Assembly: GCA_050013915.1 (NCBI GenBank)
Contig: JBEKEI010000170.1
Span: 1 to 9,788 of the forward strand
Direction of reading: 5' to 3'
DNA length: 9,788 nt
Origin: Roseiarcus sp050013915
GTDB taxonomy: Bacteria > Pseudomonadota > Alphaproteobacteria > Rhizobiales > Beijerinckiaceae
How positions within the stretch are numbered: the first letter of the stretch is position 1; the number at the start of each line of letters is the position of its first letter. The position numbers were made by a program, and so were the translations under genes. Shown here piece after piece: positions 1 to 5,941 of the stretch. Under the pieces are notes generated by a model, which did not search any database, was not told the origin of the DNA, and worked only from the letters and a program-made list of their open reading frames with translations.

Positions 1-464
1 AGCTGCGCGGTCGACAGGCCCTGCACCTGCGTCGTCGACAGCGCGGTCACCTGCGTCGTCGTCAGGTTGCCCAGCGAGGTCGTCGTCAGCCCGCCGATCT
101 GGCTCGCCGAAAGCGTCCCCAGGACGGCCGTCAGCCCGGTGGTCGTCGCCGCCAGCTGGTTGACCTCGGTCGTCGTCAGCGCGCCGATCTGGGTCGAGGT
201 CAACGCACCGACCTGGGCTCCCGACAAGAAGAGAATGCTGTTCAACGAAAGGCCGGGGATCGCCTGCGCCGAATAGCCGGTGATTTGCGTCGTGCTGAAC
301 GCCTGCACTTCTGTAGAAGTCAGACTGTTCAGTTGCGTGGCGCTCATCACGCCGATCTGGCTCACGGAAAACGCGTGAATATCCGTTGTGCTCAACTGTG
401 ACACGGTCGTCGTCGACAGGCTGGCAATCTGTTGGTTCGACAACGAAGTAATAATCGATGTCAT
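1..464 (-). CDS. Octapeptide-repeat protein, N-terminal part (cut by left window edge)
   Basis: Function not recognised. An open frame runs from ATG at 464 to the left edge without a stop (154 codons visible). A GGAG ribosome binding site lies about 10 bases upstream (around 472-475), which supports this start. From residue 7 almost everything is a tandem octapeptide, x-[LF]-[ST]-[STA]-[TAS]-[QE]-[VIL]-x, for example SLSTTTVS, ALTSTQIG, ALTTTEVN, NLTTTQVT and ALSTTQVQ. Twelve units are contiguous; near residues 103-116 the register is broken by a six-residue piece (LTAVLG), then it resumes to the edge. There is no Lys, Arg or Cys, and only one Asp and two Glu. No hydrophobic signal peptide is seen, so if secreted it would need a C-terminal signal (type I secretion) or another route; this is inference. 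The S/T-x-x-Q/E spacing resembles helix N-capping, so short helices in a solenoid are possible, but a beta-solenoid cannot be excluded. The coding call is firm, the role unknown. Confidence 0.75.
   Translation of the reverse strand, partial: MTSIITSLSNQQIASLSTTTVSQLSTTDIHAFSVSQIGVMSATQLNSLTSTEVQAFSTTQITGYSAQAIPGLSLNSILFLSGAQVGALTSTQIGALTTTEVNQLAATTTGLTAVLGTLSASQIGGLTTTSLGNLTTTQVTALSTTQVQGLSTAQ
3..443 (-). repeat. Tandem 24-bp coding repeat (octapeptide units)
   Basis: The DNA under the repeat protein has a 24-base period matching the eight-residue unit. At least 17 units are visible, with one register break around positions 117-134. Units are diverged at DNA level but conserve the Leu, Ser/Thr and Val/Ile positions, so selection appears to act on the protein pattern. 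Confidence 0.8.
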
Positions 465-988
465 AAAATGAACTCCGGATGAGGCGCGATCCGATTATCA
501 AATCGTTCCGCCGCCCGTGCAGTTAGGGGTGCATAGTTTAACAAACAGGAAAGACCGCGAATCGCACGTGAAAAAGGGCCCCGCCCCAATATGCGGATGG
601 TTTCACGGCCGCTCGGCGAGCGCCACGCACGCCCAATCCATTATCCGGATCGGAACAAGATCGGCTAGAGACCTTCCGATAGCCGCCGGGGCTTGCGTGA
701 ACCTATCTTCAGAGCAAGGACGATGACTTTTCCTCCGTGGCGCACTACTCACGAAACTCGCCTCGCGCGGTGAATGGGGCAAAACTGCGGCCACGGTCGA
801 GATCGTTCCGAAACAAACAATCCCTCCTGTTCTCGATGGCGGCCTTGCGCAGCGTTTGGGGGATTCCGCCGGCGCAGTTCCCGCGGCCAGCGGATTGACC
901 CGCTCCCCCGCTCGAGTCAGGAGAGGGTGACCTCAACCATGCGCAGGATCGGCGTGGCGCGGCGACGATTTCCCCTGCGAGGTTCCCG
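465..988. other. Intergenic region, no gene seen
   Basis: This spacer separates two divergent genes. Short open frames here have no ribosome binding site and no recognisable protein pattern. Reading towards the repeat gene on the minus strand there is a -10-like GATAAT at about 496-501, without a good -35 partner. A 6-bp inverted repeat (CGGCTA 662-667, TAGCCG 680-685) has no T-tract. No confident promoter for the nucleoside hydrolase was found. Confidence 0.5.
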
Positions 989-2011
989 ATGCCTGAAGCC
1001 AGGACGCCGCTGATCCTAGACGTCGACACCGGCATCGACGACGCCCTCGGGCTGCTGCTCGCATGCGCCGCTCCTGCGGCGACGATCCTGGGCGTCTCCA
1101 CCGTGGCCGGCAATGTCGATCTTCAGCGCGCGACCCGCAACACGCGCGCGGTCCTGGCGCTGGCGGGACGCGCAGACACCCCGGTGTGGCCAGGCTGCCT
1201 CCGTCCGCTGATCCGCGAAGCGGCGGACGCCAGCCTGATTCATGGCGGTTCGGGCCTCGGCCATGCGATCCTGCCGGAGCCCGACGCGCCCGAAGCGCAA
1301 GACAATGCGATCGACGCCATCGTCTCGTCTGCGCGGAAATATCCGGGCGAAGTGGTTCTCGTCGCCACCGGCCCCCTGACCAATGTCGCCGTCGCCCTTA
1401 TGCGCGAGCCCGAATTGCCGAAACTATTGAAGCGCCTCGTCCTGATGGGCGGTGCGTACCGCGAGGGCGGCAACGCCACGCCGGCCGCCGAATTCAACAT
1501 CTGGCACGATCCCGACGCGGCGCGCATCGTGTTCAGGAGCTTCGGAGGCGAAGGTTCGGCGCTGCTGGTCGCCGTCGGGCTCGACGTCACGCGCCAGACT
1601 CTGCTTCTCCCCGAACATCTGGACCAGCTCGCCGGCCGTTGCGCCGGCGCACCCAGGGCGCCGGCGCTGCTGCGCTTTCTCCAAGATTCGACGCGCCATT
1701 ATTTCGAATTCATCGAGAAGCGCCAAGGCCGCCGCCATTTCGTAATGCACGACCCGCTCGCGGTCGCGGCCGCGCTCGATCCCACGCTGATCGAGACCAT
1801 CGCAGTCGCCGTCGATGTCGAGACCGCAGGTGCGATCGCCAACGGCATGACCCTCGCCGACTGGGGCAATGTCTGGCGGCGTCGTCCCAATGCCGAGGTG
1901 GCGGTCGCCGTGCGCGCGGATCGGGTCATGGCGGCGTTCCTCGACGCCATGGAGCGGCTCGCGCGCCAACCATCGACGGCGGATCGGCAGCCTTCCGTCC
2001 CCGGCGGCTGA
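989..2011 (+). CDS. Inosine/uridine-preferring nucleoside hydrolase family protein
   Basis: Hydrolyses the N-glycosidic bond of ribonucleosides to a free base and ribose; a cytoplasmic salvage enzyme. It is 340 residues, close to the usual 310-350. The N-terminal family signature is D11-V-D13-T-G-I-D17-D18-A (usual form D-x-D-P-G-x-D-D), giving the Ca2+-binding aspartates. Further family motifs are VAGN (N42), HGG at 85-87, the LVATGPLTN segment at 124-132, LMGGAY at 152-157, EFNIWHDPDAA at 168-178 and M-H254-D255-P, where the aspartate completes the metal site. The ATG at 989 follows a GAGG element six bases upstream. Pro is replaced by Thr14 in the signature, a mild variation. Base preference (purine, pyrimidine or both) cannot be read from the sequence. 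It stands alone: the gene on its left is divergent and the one on its right is convergent beyond a 700-base gap. Confidence 0.93.
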   Translation: MPEARTPLILDVDTGIDDALGLLLACAAPAATILGVSTVAGNVDLQRATRNTRAVLALAGRADTPVWPGCLRPLIREAADASLIHGGSGLGHAILPEPDAPEAQDNAIDAIVSSARKYPGEVVLVATGPLTNVAVALMREPELPKLLKRLVLMGGAYREGGNATPAAEFNIWHDPDAARIVFRSFGGEGSALLVAVGLDVTRQTLLLPEHLDQLAGRCAGAPRAPALLRFLQDSTRHYFEFIEKRQGRRHFVMHDPLAVAAALDPTLIETIAVAVDVETAGAIANGMTLADWGNVWRRRPNAEVAVAVRADRVMAAFLDAMERLARQPSTADRQPSVPGG

Positions 2012-2028
2012 GCAGATTCTGATCGGGC

Positions 2029-2064
2029 GACCAACGGATCTGATGCGCCACACGCCAAGCCAGC
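2029..2064 (+). repeat. 36-bp imperfect direct repeat, copy A
   Basis: Matches copy B at 2632-2667 at 32 of 36 positions in the same orientation, without gaps. The core shared by both copies is GCGCCACACG. It starts 18 bases after the nucleoside hydrolase stop codon. The similarity stops sharply after the final AGC/CGC. Confidence 0.7.
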
Positions 2065-2272
2065 TCACGACTGGTGGACTTAAGGGTCTGGCCTTCGTGG
2101 ACGGACCCATCGGCTCGATAGGGACGGCGTCGCCGGCGGCGTTTTCCAGTAGGCTCGCGCCGGCAGCAGTCGGTCACGCCTCAGTCCAGATCCTGGATTT
2201 TCGCCCGATATCGACCGCCAATCCGACCCGTTTTAGGGTCGAACAGGTCCCGAACGGCCGTAAAAACCTCCG

Positions 2273-2340
2273 CAAGTCCTTGATTCCAGCGTCCGCGAAG
2301 GGACATTTGCATCCTCGAATCGAGCGATATCAAGGACTTG
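2273..2340. repeat. Perfect 12-bp inverted repeat; possible paired operator
   Basis: CAAGTCCTTGAT at 2273-2284 and its exact reverse complement ATCAAGGACTTG at 2329-2340 are separated by 44 bases. Each arm is itself a near-palindrome (CAAG-N2-CTTG; the right arm extends to ATCAAG-GA-CTTGAT at 2329-2342). It can therefore be read as two dyad sites of a DNA-binding protein, or as a long RNA stem. No regulator gene is adjacent. Confidence 0.5.
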
Positions 2341-2379
2341 ATCAAATTTTACAGCCATGCGCCTCCCGCGGCCTCCGGA

Positions 2380-2414
2380 CGAGCCCCTGCCCGGCACGTC
2401 ATCGCCGGGGCTCG
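2380..2414. repeat. GC-rich hairpin, 8-bp perfect stem
   Basis: CGAGCCCC (2380-2387) pairs with GGGGCTCG (2407-2414) over a 19-base loop. An alternative inner stem CCGGC/GCCGG (2391-2395 and 2404-2408) competes with it. Neither strand shows a T-tract after the stem, so it is not called a terminator. Confidence 0.4.
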
Positions 2415-2504
2415 GGTCGCCGCGTCTGCGGCGTCGGCTCGGCGAAGCCCTTTTCCGACCGCGAGACCATAACATGTATTCTGATTTACAGGAAGGATTT
2501 TTCG

Positions 2505-2633
2505 ATGTCGCCCGCGACGGCCGCGCCGCCGATCGATCGCCGCCTCGGTGCGCATGTCTCTCCCTCCCGAGGGATCGGCCGCCCATCGGCTCGCCTCGCC
2601 TCGCCTTCATGCGCGCGTCCGCCGGATCGCTGA
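2505..2633 (+). CDS. Possible small protein, 42 residues, unknown
   Basis: Not recognised as any family. The reason to list it is the start: an ATG at 2505 preceded by AGGAAGGA (2490-2497) at a seven-base spacing, one of the best ribosome binding sites in the window, itself preceded by a locally AT-rich stretch (2468-2490) that could hold a promoter. The product is rich in Pro, Ser, Arg and Ala, with no membrane segment and no obvious fold. The frame stays open far upstream, as is common at this GC content, so openness itself is no evidence. Its stop overlaps the start of direct-repeat copy B by two bases. It could equally be the stub of a decayed gene. Confidence 0.25.
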   Translation: MSPATAAPPIDRRLGAHVSPSRGIGRPSARLASPSCARPPDR

Positions 2634-2667
2634 CCAGCGGATCTGCTGCGCCACACGGCAAGCCCGC
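2632..2667 (+). repeat. 36-bp imperfect direct repeat, copy B
   Basis: Second copy of the element at 2029-2064, with four mismatches. It lies about 50 bases beyond the stop codon of the convergent sugar isomerase gene, so the two copies bracket most of the intergenic region. Confidence 0.7.
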
Positions 2668-2716
2668 TTCGGCCGCGAGGGCGTGCTCGCTCCGTGGCTT
2701 GTCCGCGAATCCCCGT

Positions 2717-3403
2717 TCAGGCCGGGGCGAGTCGCGCATGGTCGCGAACCGTGACAAACCGCATCGGCGCGTCCTCCTCGATCTCGACGAACCGCGCGAG
2801 CGGGGGCTGGAAGTAATTGTCGACCGCGTCGTCGTTGGCGAGCGAAACTTCACCCGCCAGCACGGCTCCCCCCTCCGCCCAGAAGGAATGGGCGACGAAG
2901 GGCTCGAGAGTCAGGCTCTCGCCCGGTTCGAGCGACACGCGCGCGCCGGGCGCGAGATCGAGAATTTCGGTATCCTTCGCGGCCCGAAACCGCTCGTCGA
3001 GACGGACCCCGTTGGGATCGACCTTGCACAATTCGACGACGAAACGCGCGCCGCCGCGGTTCAGGATGTCCTCGGTCTTGACGACGTGATAGTGATGCGG
3101 CGTGCGCTGGCCGTCCTCCGCCATCATCGCCTTCTCGGCGTACAGCCGGCCCGCTCCCGCGCTCAACTCGCGCCAGTCGCCCATGCGGGTGGTGAAGAGA
3201 GTCAGTCCCTGGTCGCGATAGCCGCCAGGCTCGAATTCGACGACGTTCCAACCCAGACCGGCCGATCGGATACGTCGCGCGGCGTCAGGTCGCGCAGCGA
3301 ATTGCGCTTCGCTCCACCGGGAAAAAGGCGGCAGCTTGAAGCCGTGCCTGTCGCAGAGATCGAGCATCGCATCGATGCGGCGGTCGATGAACGAGCGGCG
3401 CAT
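2717..3403 (-). CDS. D-lyxose isomerase-type cupin (DUF1498 family)
   Basis: Likely a metal-dependent aldose-ketose isomerase interconverting D-lyxose and D-xylulose, often also D-mannose and D-fructose. At 228 residues it matches the usual length of about 227. The N-terminal segment HGFKLPPFSRW (20-30) is typical of the family. The cupin metal site is visible: H104 and H106 in TPHHYHVVKTEDILNRGG (101-118), E111 in the same stretch, and H172 in PFVAHSFW (168-175). The E111-to-H172 spacing is what the family shows. The ATG at 3403 is chosen over an upstream in-frame ATG at 3490 because it has GAGG seven bases before it, gives the family length, and avoids overlap with the upstream pyrophosphatase gene, which ends 34 bases before it. 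That spacing suggests co-transcription with ppa. A small hairpin (2711-2715 and 2723-2727) spans the stop codon. Substrate is inferred from family; related cupins may use other sugars. Confidence 0.87.
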   Translation of the reverse strand: MRRSFIDRRIDAMLDLCDRHGFKLPPFSRWSEAQFAARPDAARRIRSAGLGWNVVEFEPGGYRDQGLTLFTTRMGDWRELSAGAGRLYAEKAMMAEDGQRTPHHYHVVKTEDILNRGGARFVVELCKVDPNGVRLDERFRAAKDTEILDLAPGARVSLEPGESLTLEPFVAHSFWAEGGAVLAGEVSLANDDAVDNYFQPPLARFVEIEEDAPMRFVTVRDHARLAPA

Positions 3404-3437
3404 CACCCGGCCTCGAAGGGGTGGCAACGCGGATTTG

Positions 3438-3977
3438 TCATCGCGCCTTCGCGCCTTTTGCCCGCTCGACCCCGGCGAGTACAAGGGCATGCGCCTCGGC
3501 CGCGTCGCCCCAGCGCATGATCTTGACCCACTTGCCGGGCTCGAGATCCTTGTAGTGAGCGAAGAAATGTTCGATCTGCTTGAGCGTGATCTCCGGGAGG
3601 TCGACGAAATTCTCGATTTTCGCGTAGCGCAGCGTCAGCCTCGCCGAAGGAACGGCGAGAAGCTTCTCGTCGCGGCCCGCCTCGTCCTCCATCAGGAGAA
3701 CGCCGACGATTTTGCAGCTCATGACGGCGCCCGGGACGATCGCCCGCGTGTTGGCGACGATCACGTCGCATGGGTCGCCGTCTTCGGAAAGGGTATGAGG
3801 AATGAAGCCGTAGTTTCCGGGGTAGCGCATCGACGTATAGAGGAACCGGTCGACGACGAGCACCCCGGCGGTCTTGTCCATTTCATATTTGATCGGCTCG
3901 CCGCCGATGGGGACCTCGATGACGACATTCACCTCCTGAGGCGGATTGTTGCCGATCGAGATGGCGTCGATATTCAT
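3438..3977 (-). CDS. ppa: Inorganic pyrophosphatase, family I
   Basis: Hydrolyses pyrophosphate to two phosphates in the cytoplasm, driving biosynthetic reactions forward. The 179 residues match the usual bacterial length. The catalytic set known from E. coli Ppa is present with a one-residue offset: E21, K30, E32, R44, Y52 in RYPGNYGFIP, D66, D68 and D71 in the signature DGDPCDV, D98, D103, K105, and Y142-K143. The Cys in the signature stands where many homologues have an aliphatic residue. ATG at 3977 follows GGAG at a seven-base spacing. It lies downstream of the GNAT gene (96-base gap) and 34 bases upstream of the sugar isomerase gene, all on one strand. Isomerase and pyrophosphatase share no direct pathway, so the cluster may reflect only shared expression. 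Confidence 0.97.
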   Translation of the reverse strand: MNIDAISIGNNPPQEVNVVIEVPIGGEPIKYEMDKTAGVLVVDRFLYTSMRYPGNYGFIPHTLSEDGDPCDVIVANTRAIVPGAVMSCKIVGVLLMEDEAGRDEKLLAVPSARLTLRYAKIENFVDLPEITLKQIEHFFAHYKDLEPGKWVKIMRWGDAAEAHALVLAGVERAKGAKAR

Positions 3978-4073
3978 GTTCGGGCTCCGGGAGAGGCGAA
4001 ATCGACGCCGGGACAGGATCGCGAGCGGAGGCGGGAAAGCGGAACCGTCAAAATTCGCCCGTCATTCGCTCCG

Positions 4074-4580
4074 TCAATCGAAACCGAAGGCGACGCGTTC
4101 GCGGGTCTCCTGACCGAATTTTTCGTGGGCGCGCCTCACTATGCGCCCGCCAAGGCGGCTGTAGAACGCCAGTGCGCGCTCGTTGTCCGCCAGAGCCCAG
4201 ACCAGAAACGAACGATAGCCGTGGTCGGCCAAGTCCTTCTGGGCGGCCTCGAACATGCGCCGCCCGAAACCGCCGCCCTGATATTCCGGCGCCAGATAAA
4301 GCTCGAAAATTTCGCCGCTGTAGGTCAAGGCCGGAACGCGGTTCCGGCCATAGCTGACATAGCCGGCCAATTTGTCGCCGAAATCGAGGACTAGAAGCCG
4401 CGAACCGCGCGCGATCGCGTTGCGCCACCACAGCGGCCCGCGGCGGGCGATCATCCGCTCGAGCTCACGGCCGGGAATTACCCCCTGATAGGCGTCGCGC
4501 CACGCGGCGTCATGCACGTTGGCGATGCTGACCTCGTCGCCGTCGCGCGCCGTTCGGATGGATATGAGCGTGTCGACCAT
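4074..4580 (-). CDS. GNAT-family N-acetyltransferase
   Basis: Transfers an acetyl group from acetyl-CoA to an amine; substrate unknown. It is a single GNAT domain of 168 residues. The N-terminal beta strand and helix are ISIRTARDGDEVSIANVHDAAW (7-28). Motif A, the acetyl-CoA pyrophosphate loop, is ELYLAPEYQGGGFGRRMF (93-110), with Q101-G-G-G-F-G fitting the Q/R-x-x-G-x-G/A consensus. Motif B follows, with LVWALADNERALAFYSRLGG (126-145), where N133 and Y140 are the conserved positions and Tyr is the likely general acid. ATG at 4580 is the first possible start, since an in-frame TAA sits three codons upstream; its ribosome binding site is weak. It is the first gene of the minus-strand run ending with the sugar isomerase. 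Whether it shares a transcript with ppa, 96 bases on, is unclear. Confidence 0.9.
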   Translation of the reverse strand: MVDTLISIRTARDGDEVSIANVHDAAWRDAYQGVIPGRELERMIARRGPLWWRNAIARGSRLLVLDFGDKLAGYVSYGRNRVPALTYSGEIFELYLAPEYQGGGFGRRMFEAAQKDLADHGYRSFLVWALADNERALAFYSRLGGRIVRRAHEKFGQETRERVAFGFD

Positions 4581-4925
4581 GGCGGGATGTTAAGTCCGCC
4601 CGAGGCCAGACTGCAAGGTCTTGACACCGGCGAATCTAAACAATTCTCCGCGCGGCGGCGCACTGCGCCGACCGGCTCGATGCGGCCGGGATCCGTTCCT
4701 CATCATAAAACATTTTATTTTTGTGAATAATCCGCGGGGATCCGCGCCCCGGCGCCCCGGAACAACCTCCCCCTCAGACTCGGCGCAAGAGCGGGATCGC
4801 GCCGAAAACCGGGTAGCGTTCCCCGGCGATCCCGTTCAGCCGGCGCTCACCGACCGACGCTGCGACGGCGCCTCGAGATTGGCGATGACCTCTCCAAAGG
4901 GGCCGCCGTGCCGCGCCGGCCCGAG
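4581..4925. other. Divergent intergenic region
   Basis: Spacer between the minus-strand GNAT gene and the plus-strand transporter genes. Its left half holds the AT-rich island listed separately. Right of it, from about 4740, no reading frame looks like a protein until the binding-protein remnant. In the plus-strand frame that starts at positions divisible by three, residues read from 4872 to 4933 (LEIGDDLSKG ... PEIAA) look like further binding-protein sequence out of register. Confidence 0.5.
4701..4731. promoter_or_regulatory. AT-rich island, likely promoter region
   Basis: Thirty-one bases that are almost all A/T in an otherwise GC-rich region between divergent genes. On the minus strand TATGAT (4702-4707) is a good -10 match for the GNAT gene, though its -35 partner is weak. 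On the plus strand AATAAT (4726-4731) could be a -10 for the transporter genes, again without a good -35. A 14-bp palindrome, ATAAAACATTTTAT (4705-4718), lies between them and could bind a regulator. A short hairpin (CGCGG 4733-4737, CCGCG 4742-4746) follows. Confidence 0.35.
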
Positions 4926-5076
4926 ATCGCCGCTCAGCCGACAGTCCTGGGGCGTTCAGGCGATGACGCCCGAAGTGGCGGCGGACCAACAGAAGATCGC
5001 CGACGCGTTCCGTGGCCTCGGTCTCATTCCCAAGCCGATCAGGATCAGCGACGTCCTGCGCGCCGGCGGCGGTTGA
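4926..5076 (+). pseudogene. ssuA: C-terminal remnant of an SsuA-type substrate-binding protein
   Basis: The last 45-50 codons before the TGA at 5074 read as the C-terminus of aliphatic-sulfonate/taurine binding proteins: RQSWGVQAMTPEVAADQQ followed by KIADAFRGLGLIPKPIRI. This is the known end of SsuA, which normally has about 310-330 residues, with the ligand-binding lobes and a signal peptide upstream. None of that is present: upstream in this frame the sequence no longer looks like the family. In another plus frame, LEIGDDLSKG...VPRRPEIAA (4872-4933) resembles the segment that normally precedes RQSWGV, and the two join at about 4932-4937, which suggests a frameshift plus loss of the 5' part. 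Eleven bases separate its stop from the permease GTG, the spacing of an intact ssuA-ssuC pair. Family assignment is from memory of the conserved C-terminus. Confidence 0.72.
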
Positions 5077-5086
5077 AGGGCCTTCC

Positions 5087-5941
5087 GTGGACAAGGAGAC
5101 CAGTTCGCCGGCGCCGAGCGACGACCCAGGCGAGAGGCGATCGACGAGTCGCGGGAGGAGCTTCGGCCTTTCGCACGGCGTCGCCGCCTGGATCCTGCCA
5201 TTGACCCTGATGATCGGCTGGGAGGTCGCGGCCGATTCTGGCCTCATCGCGGCGCGCGTCCTGCCGGCGCCGAGCGCGGTGGCGCGCGCGTTCTGGCAGA
5301 CGGCGCAAGACGGCAGCCTGGCCGCGAATGCCGAGGTCAGCGGGATGCGCGCCCTGGAGGGCCTTTCGATCGGAGGCCTGCTCGGCTTCCCTCTCGGCAT
5401 CGTCAACGGCCTCTGGCGCGCCGCCGACGTCGCGCTCGATTCCACCCTGCAGATGCTGCGCAACATCCCGCATCTGGCGATCATTCCGCTGGTCATATTA
5501 TGGTTTGGCATCGGCGAGGAGGCCAAGATATTCCTGGTTTCGATCGGCGTGATGTTCCCGGTGTACATCAACACCTACCACGGCGTGCGCACCATCGATC
5601 CGGCGCTGGTCGAAATGGCGCAGGTCTACGGTCTGGGACGCATCGCGTTGTTGCTGCGCGTCATTCTCCCCGGCGCCCTGCCGTCGATCTTCGTCGGGCT
5701 GCGTTACGGGCTCGGGCTGATGTGGCTGACCCTGATCGTCGCGGAAACCATCTCCGCTTCGTCCGGCATCGGCTACATGACAATGAACGCGCGGGAGTTC
5801 CTGCAGACGGACGTCGTCCTGCTCGGCGTCATCATCTACCCGCTGCTCGGAAAACTGTCCGATACGATCACCAGACTGTTCGAGCGCGCCGCCCTGTCCT
5901 GGCACCCGAGCTACGCCGGCGCCGCCGAGGCGCGCCGATGA
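5087..5941 (+). CDS. ssuC: ABC transporter permease, SsuC/TauC (NitT/TauT) type
   Basis: Inner-membrane permease of an importer for aliphatic sulfonates or similar anions. A cytoplasmic N-terminus of about 30 polar residues precedes the first membrane segment (WILPLTLMIGWEVA, 35-48). Others lie near 93-109, 130-155, 206-220 and 243-256. The cytoplasmic EAA loop that docks the ATPase is VEMAQVYGLGRIALLLRVILPGALPS (175-200), with the conserved glycine and ILP. The LPAPSAV segment (59-65) is typical of this family. GTG at 5087 is preferred to ATG at 5012: GAAGGG lies six bases before it, the result is 284 residues, and the earlier start would lie inside the binding-protein remnant. It overlaps the ATPase start by four bases (ATGA), so the two are translationally coupled. 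Substrate is inferred from family and the ssuA remnant; taurine, nitrate or thiamine-precursor transporters look similar. Confidence 0.88.
   Translation: MDKETSSPAPSDDPGERRSTSRGRSFGLSHGVAAWILPLTLMIGWEVAADSGLIAARVLPAPSAVARAFWQTAQDGSLAANAEVSGMRALEGLSIGGLLGFPLGIVNGLWRAADVALDSTLQMLRNIPHLAIIPLVILWFGIGEEAKIFLVSIGVMFPVYINTYHGVRTIDPALVEMAQVYGLGRIALLLRVILPGALPSIFVGLRYGLGLMWLTLIVAETISASSGIGYMTMNAREFLQTDVVLLGVIIYPLLGKLSDTITRLFERAALSWHPSYAGAAEARR

Larger units (their letters stand above)
2012..2716. other. Long intergenic region with repeats and hairpins
   Basis: About 700 bases between the convergent nucleoside hydrolase and sugar isomerase genes. Long frames can be read through it on both strands, but none resembles a protein family. 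It holds an imperfect 36-bp direct repeat near its two ends, a repeated 12-mer CCCATCGGCTCG (2106-2117 and 2582-2593), a 12-bp inverted repeat, a GC-rich hairpin and one short ORF with a strong ribosome binding site; these are listed separately. The two termini look like copies of a dispersed element, but no second family member outside this spacer was found in the window. Confidence 0.5.

Noticed and set aside
1..440. CRISPR-like or satellite repeat from the 24-base periodicity
   Set aside because: Units are contiguous without spacers, diverge at DNA level, and preserve an amino-acid pattern behind a ribosome binding site.
662..685. CGGCTA/TAGCCG inverted repeat as a terminator or operator
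   Set aside because: A six-base stem with a 12-base loop and no T-tract is expected by chance in a window this size.
1063..2022. A 319-codon Arg-rich open frame on the plus strand, offset from the nucleoside hydrolase
   Set aside because: It overlaps a gene with clear catalytic motifs, has the Arg/Pro/Gly composition of a shadow frame in GC-rich DNA, and shows no family pattern.
2128..2145. Possible terminator after the nucleoside hydrolase: short GC stem followed by TTTT
   Set aside because: The stem is only four pairs with one G-T wobble, and it lies about 115 bases past the stop.
2357..4394. Two long plus-strand frames (387 and 352 codons) opposite the isomerase, pyrophosphatase and GNAT genes
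   Set aside because: They are antisense to genes with intact active sites, and their composition reflects the complementary codon pattern.
5012..5086. ATG start for the permease 25 codons upstream
   Set aside because: Those codons lie in a different frame of the ssuA remnant, and the GTG at 5087 has a proper ribosome binding site.
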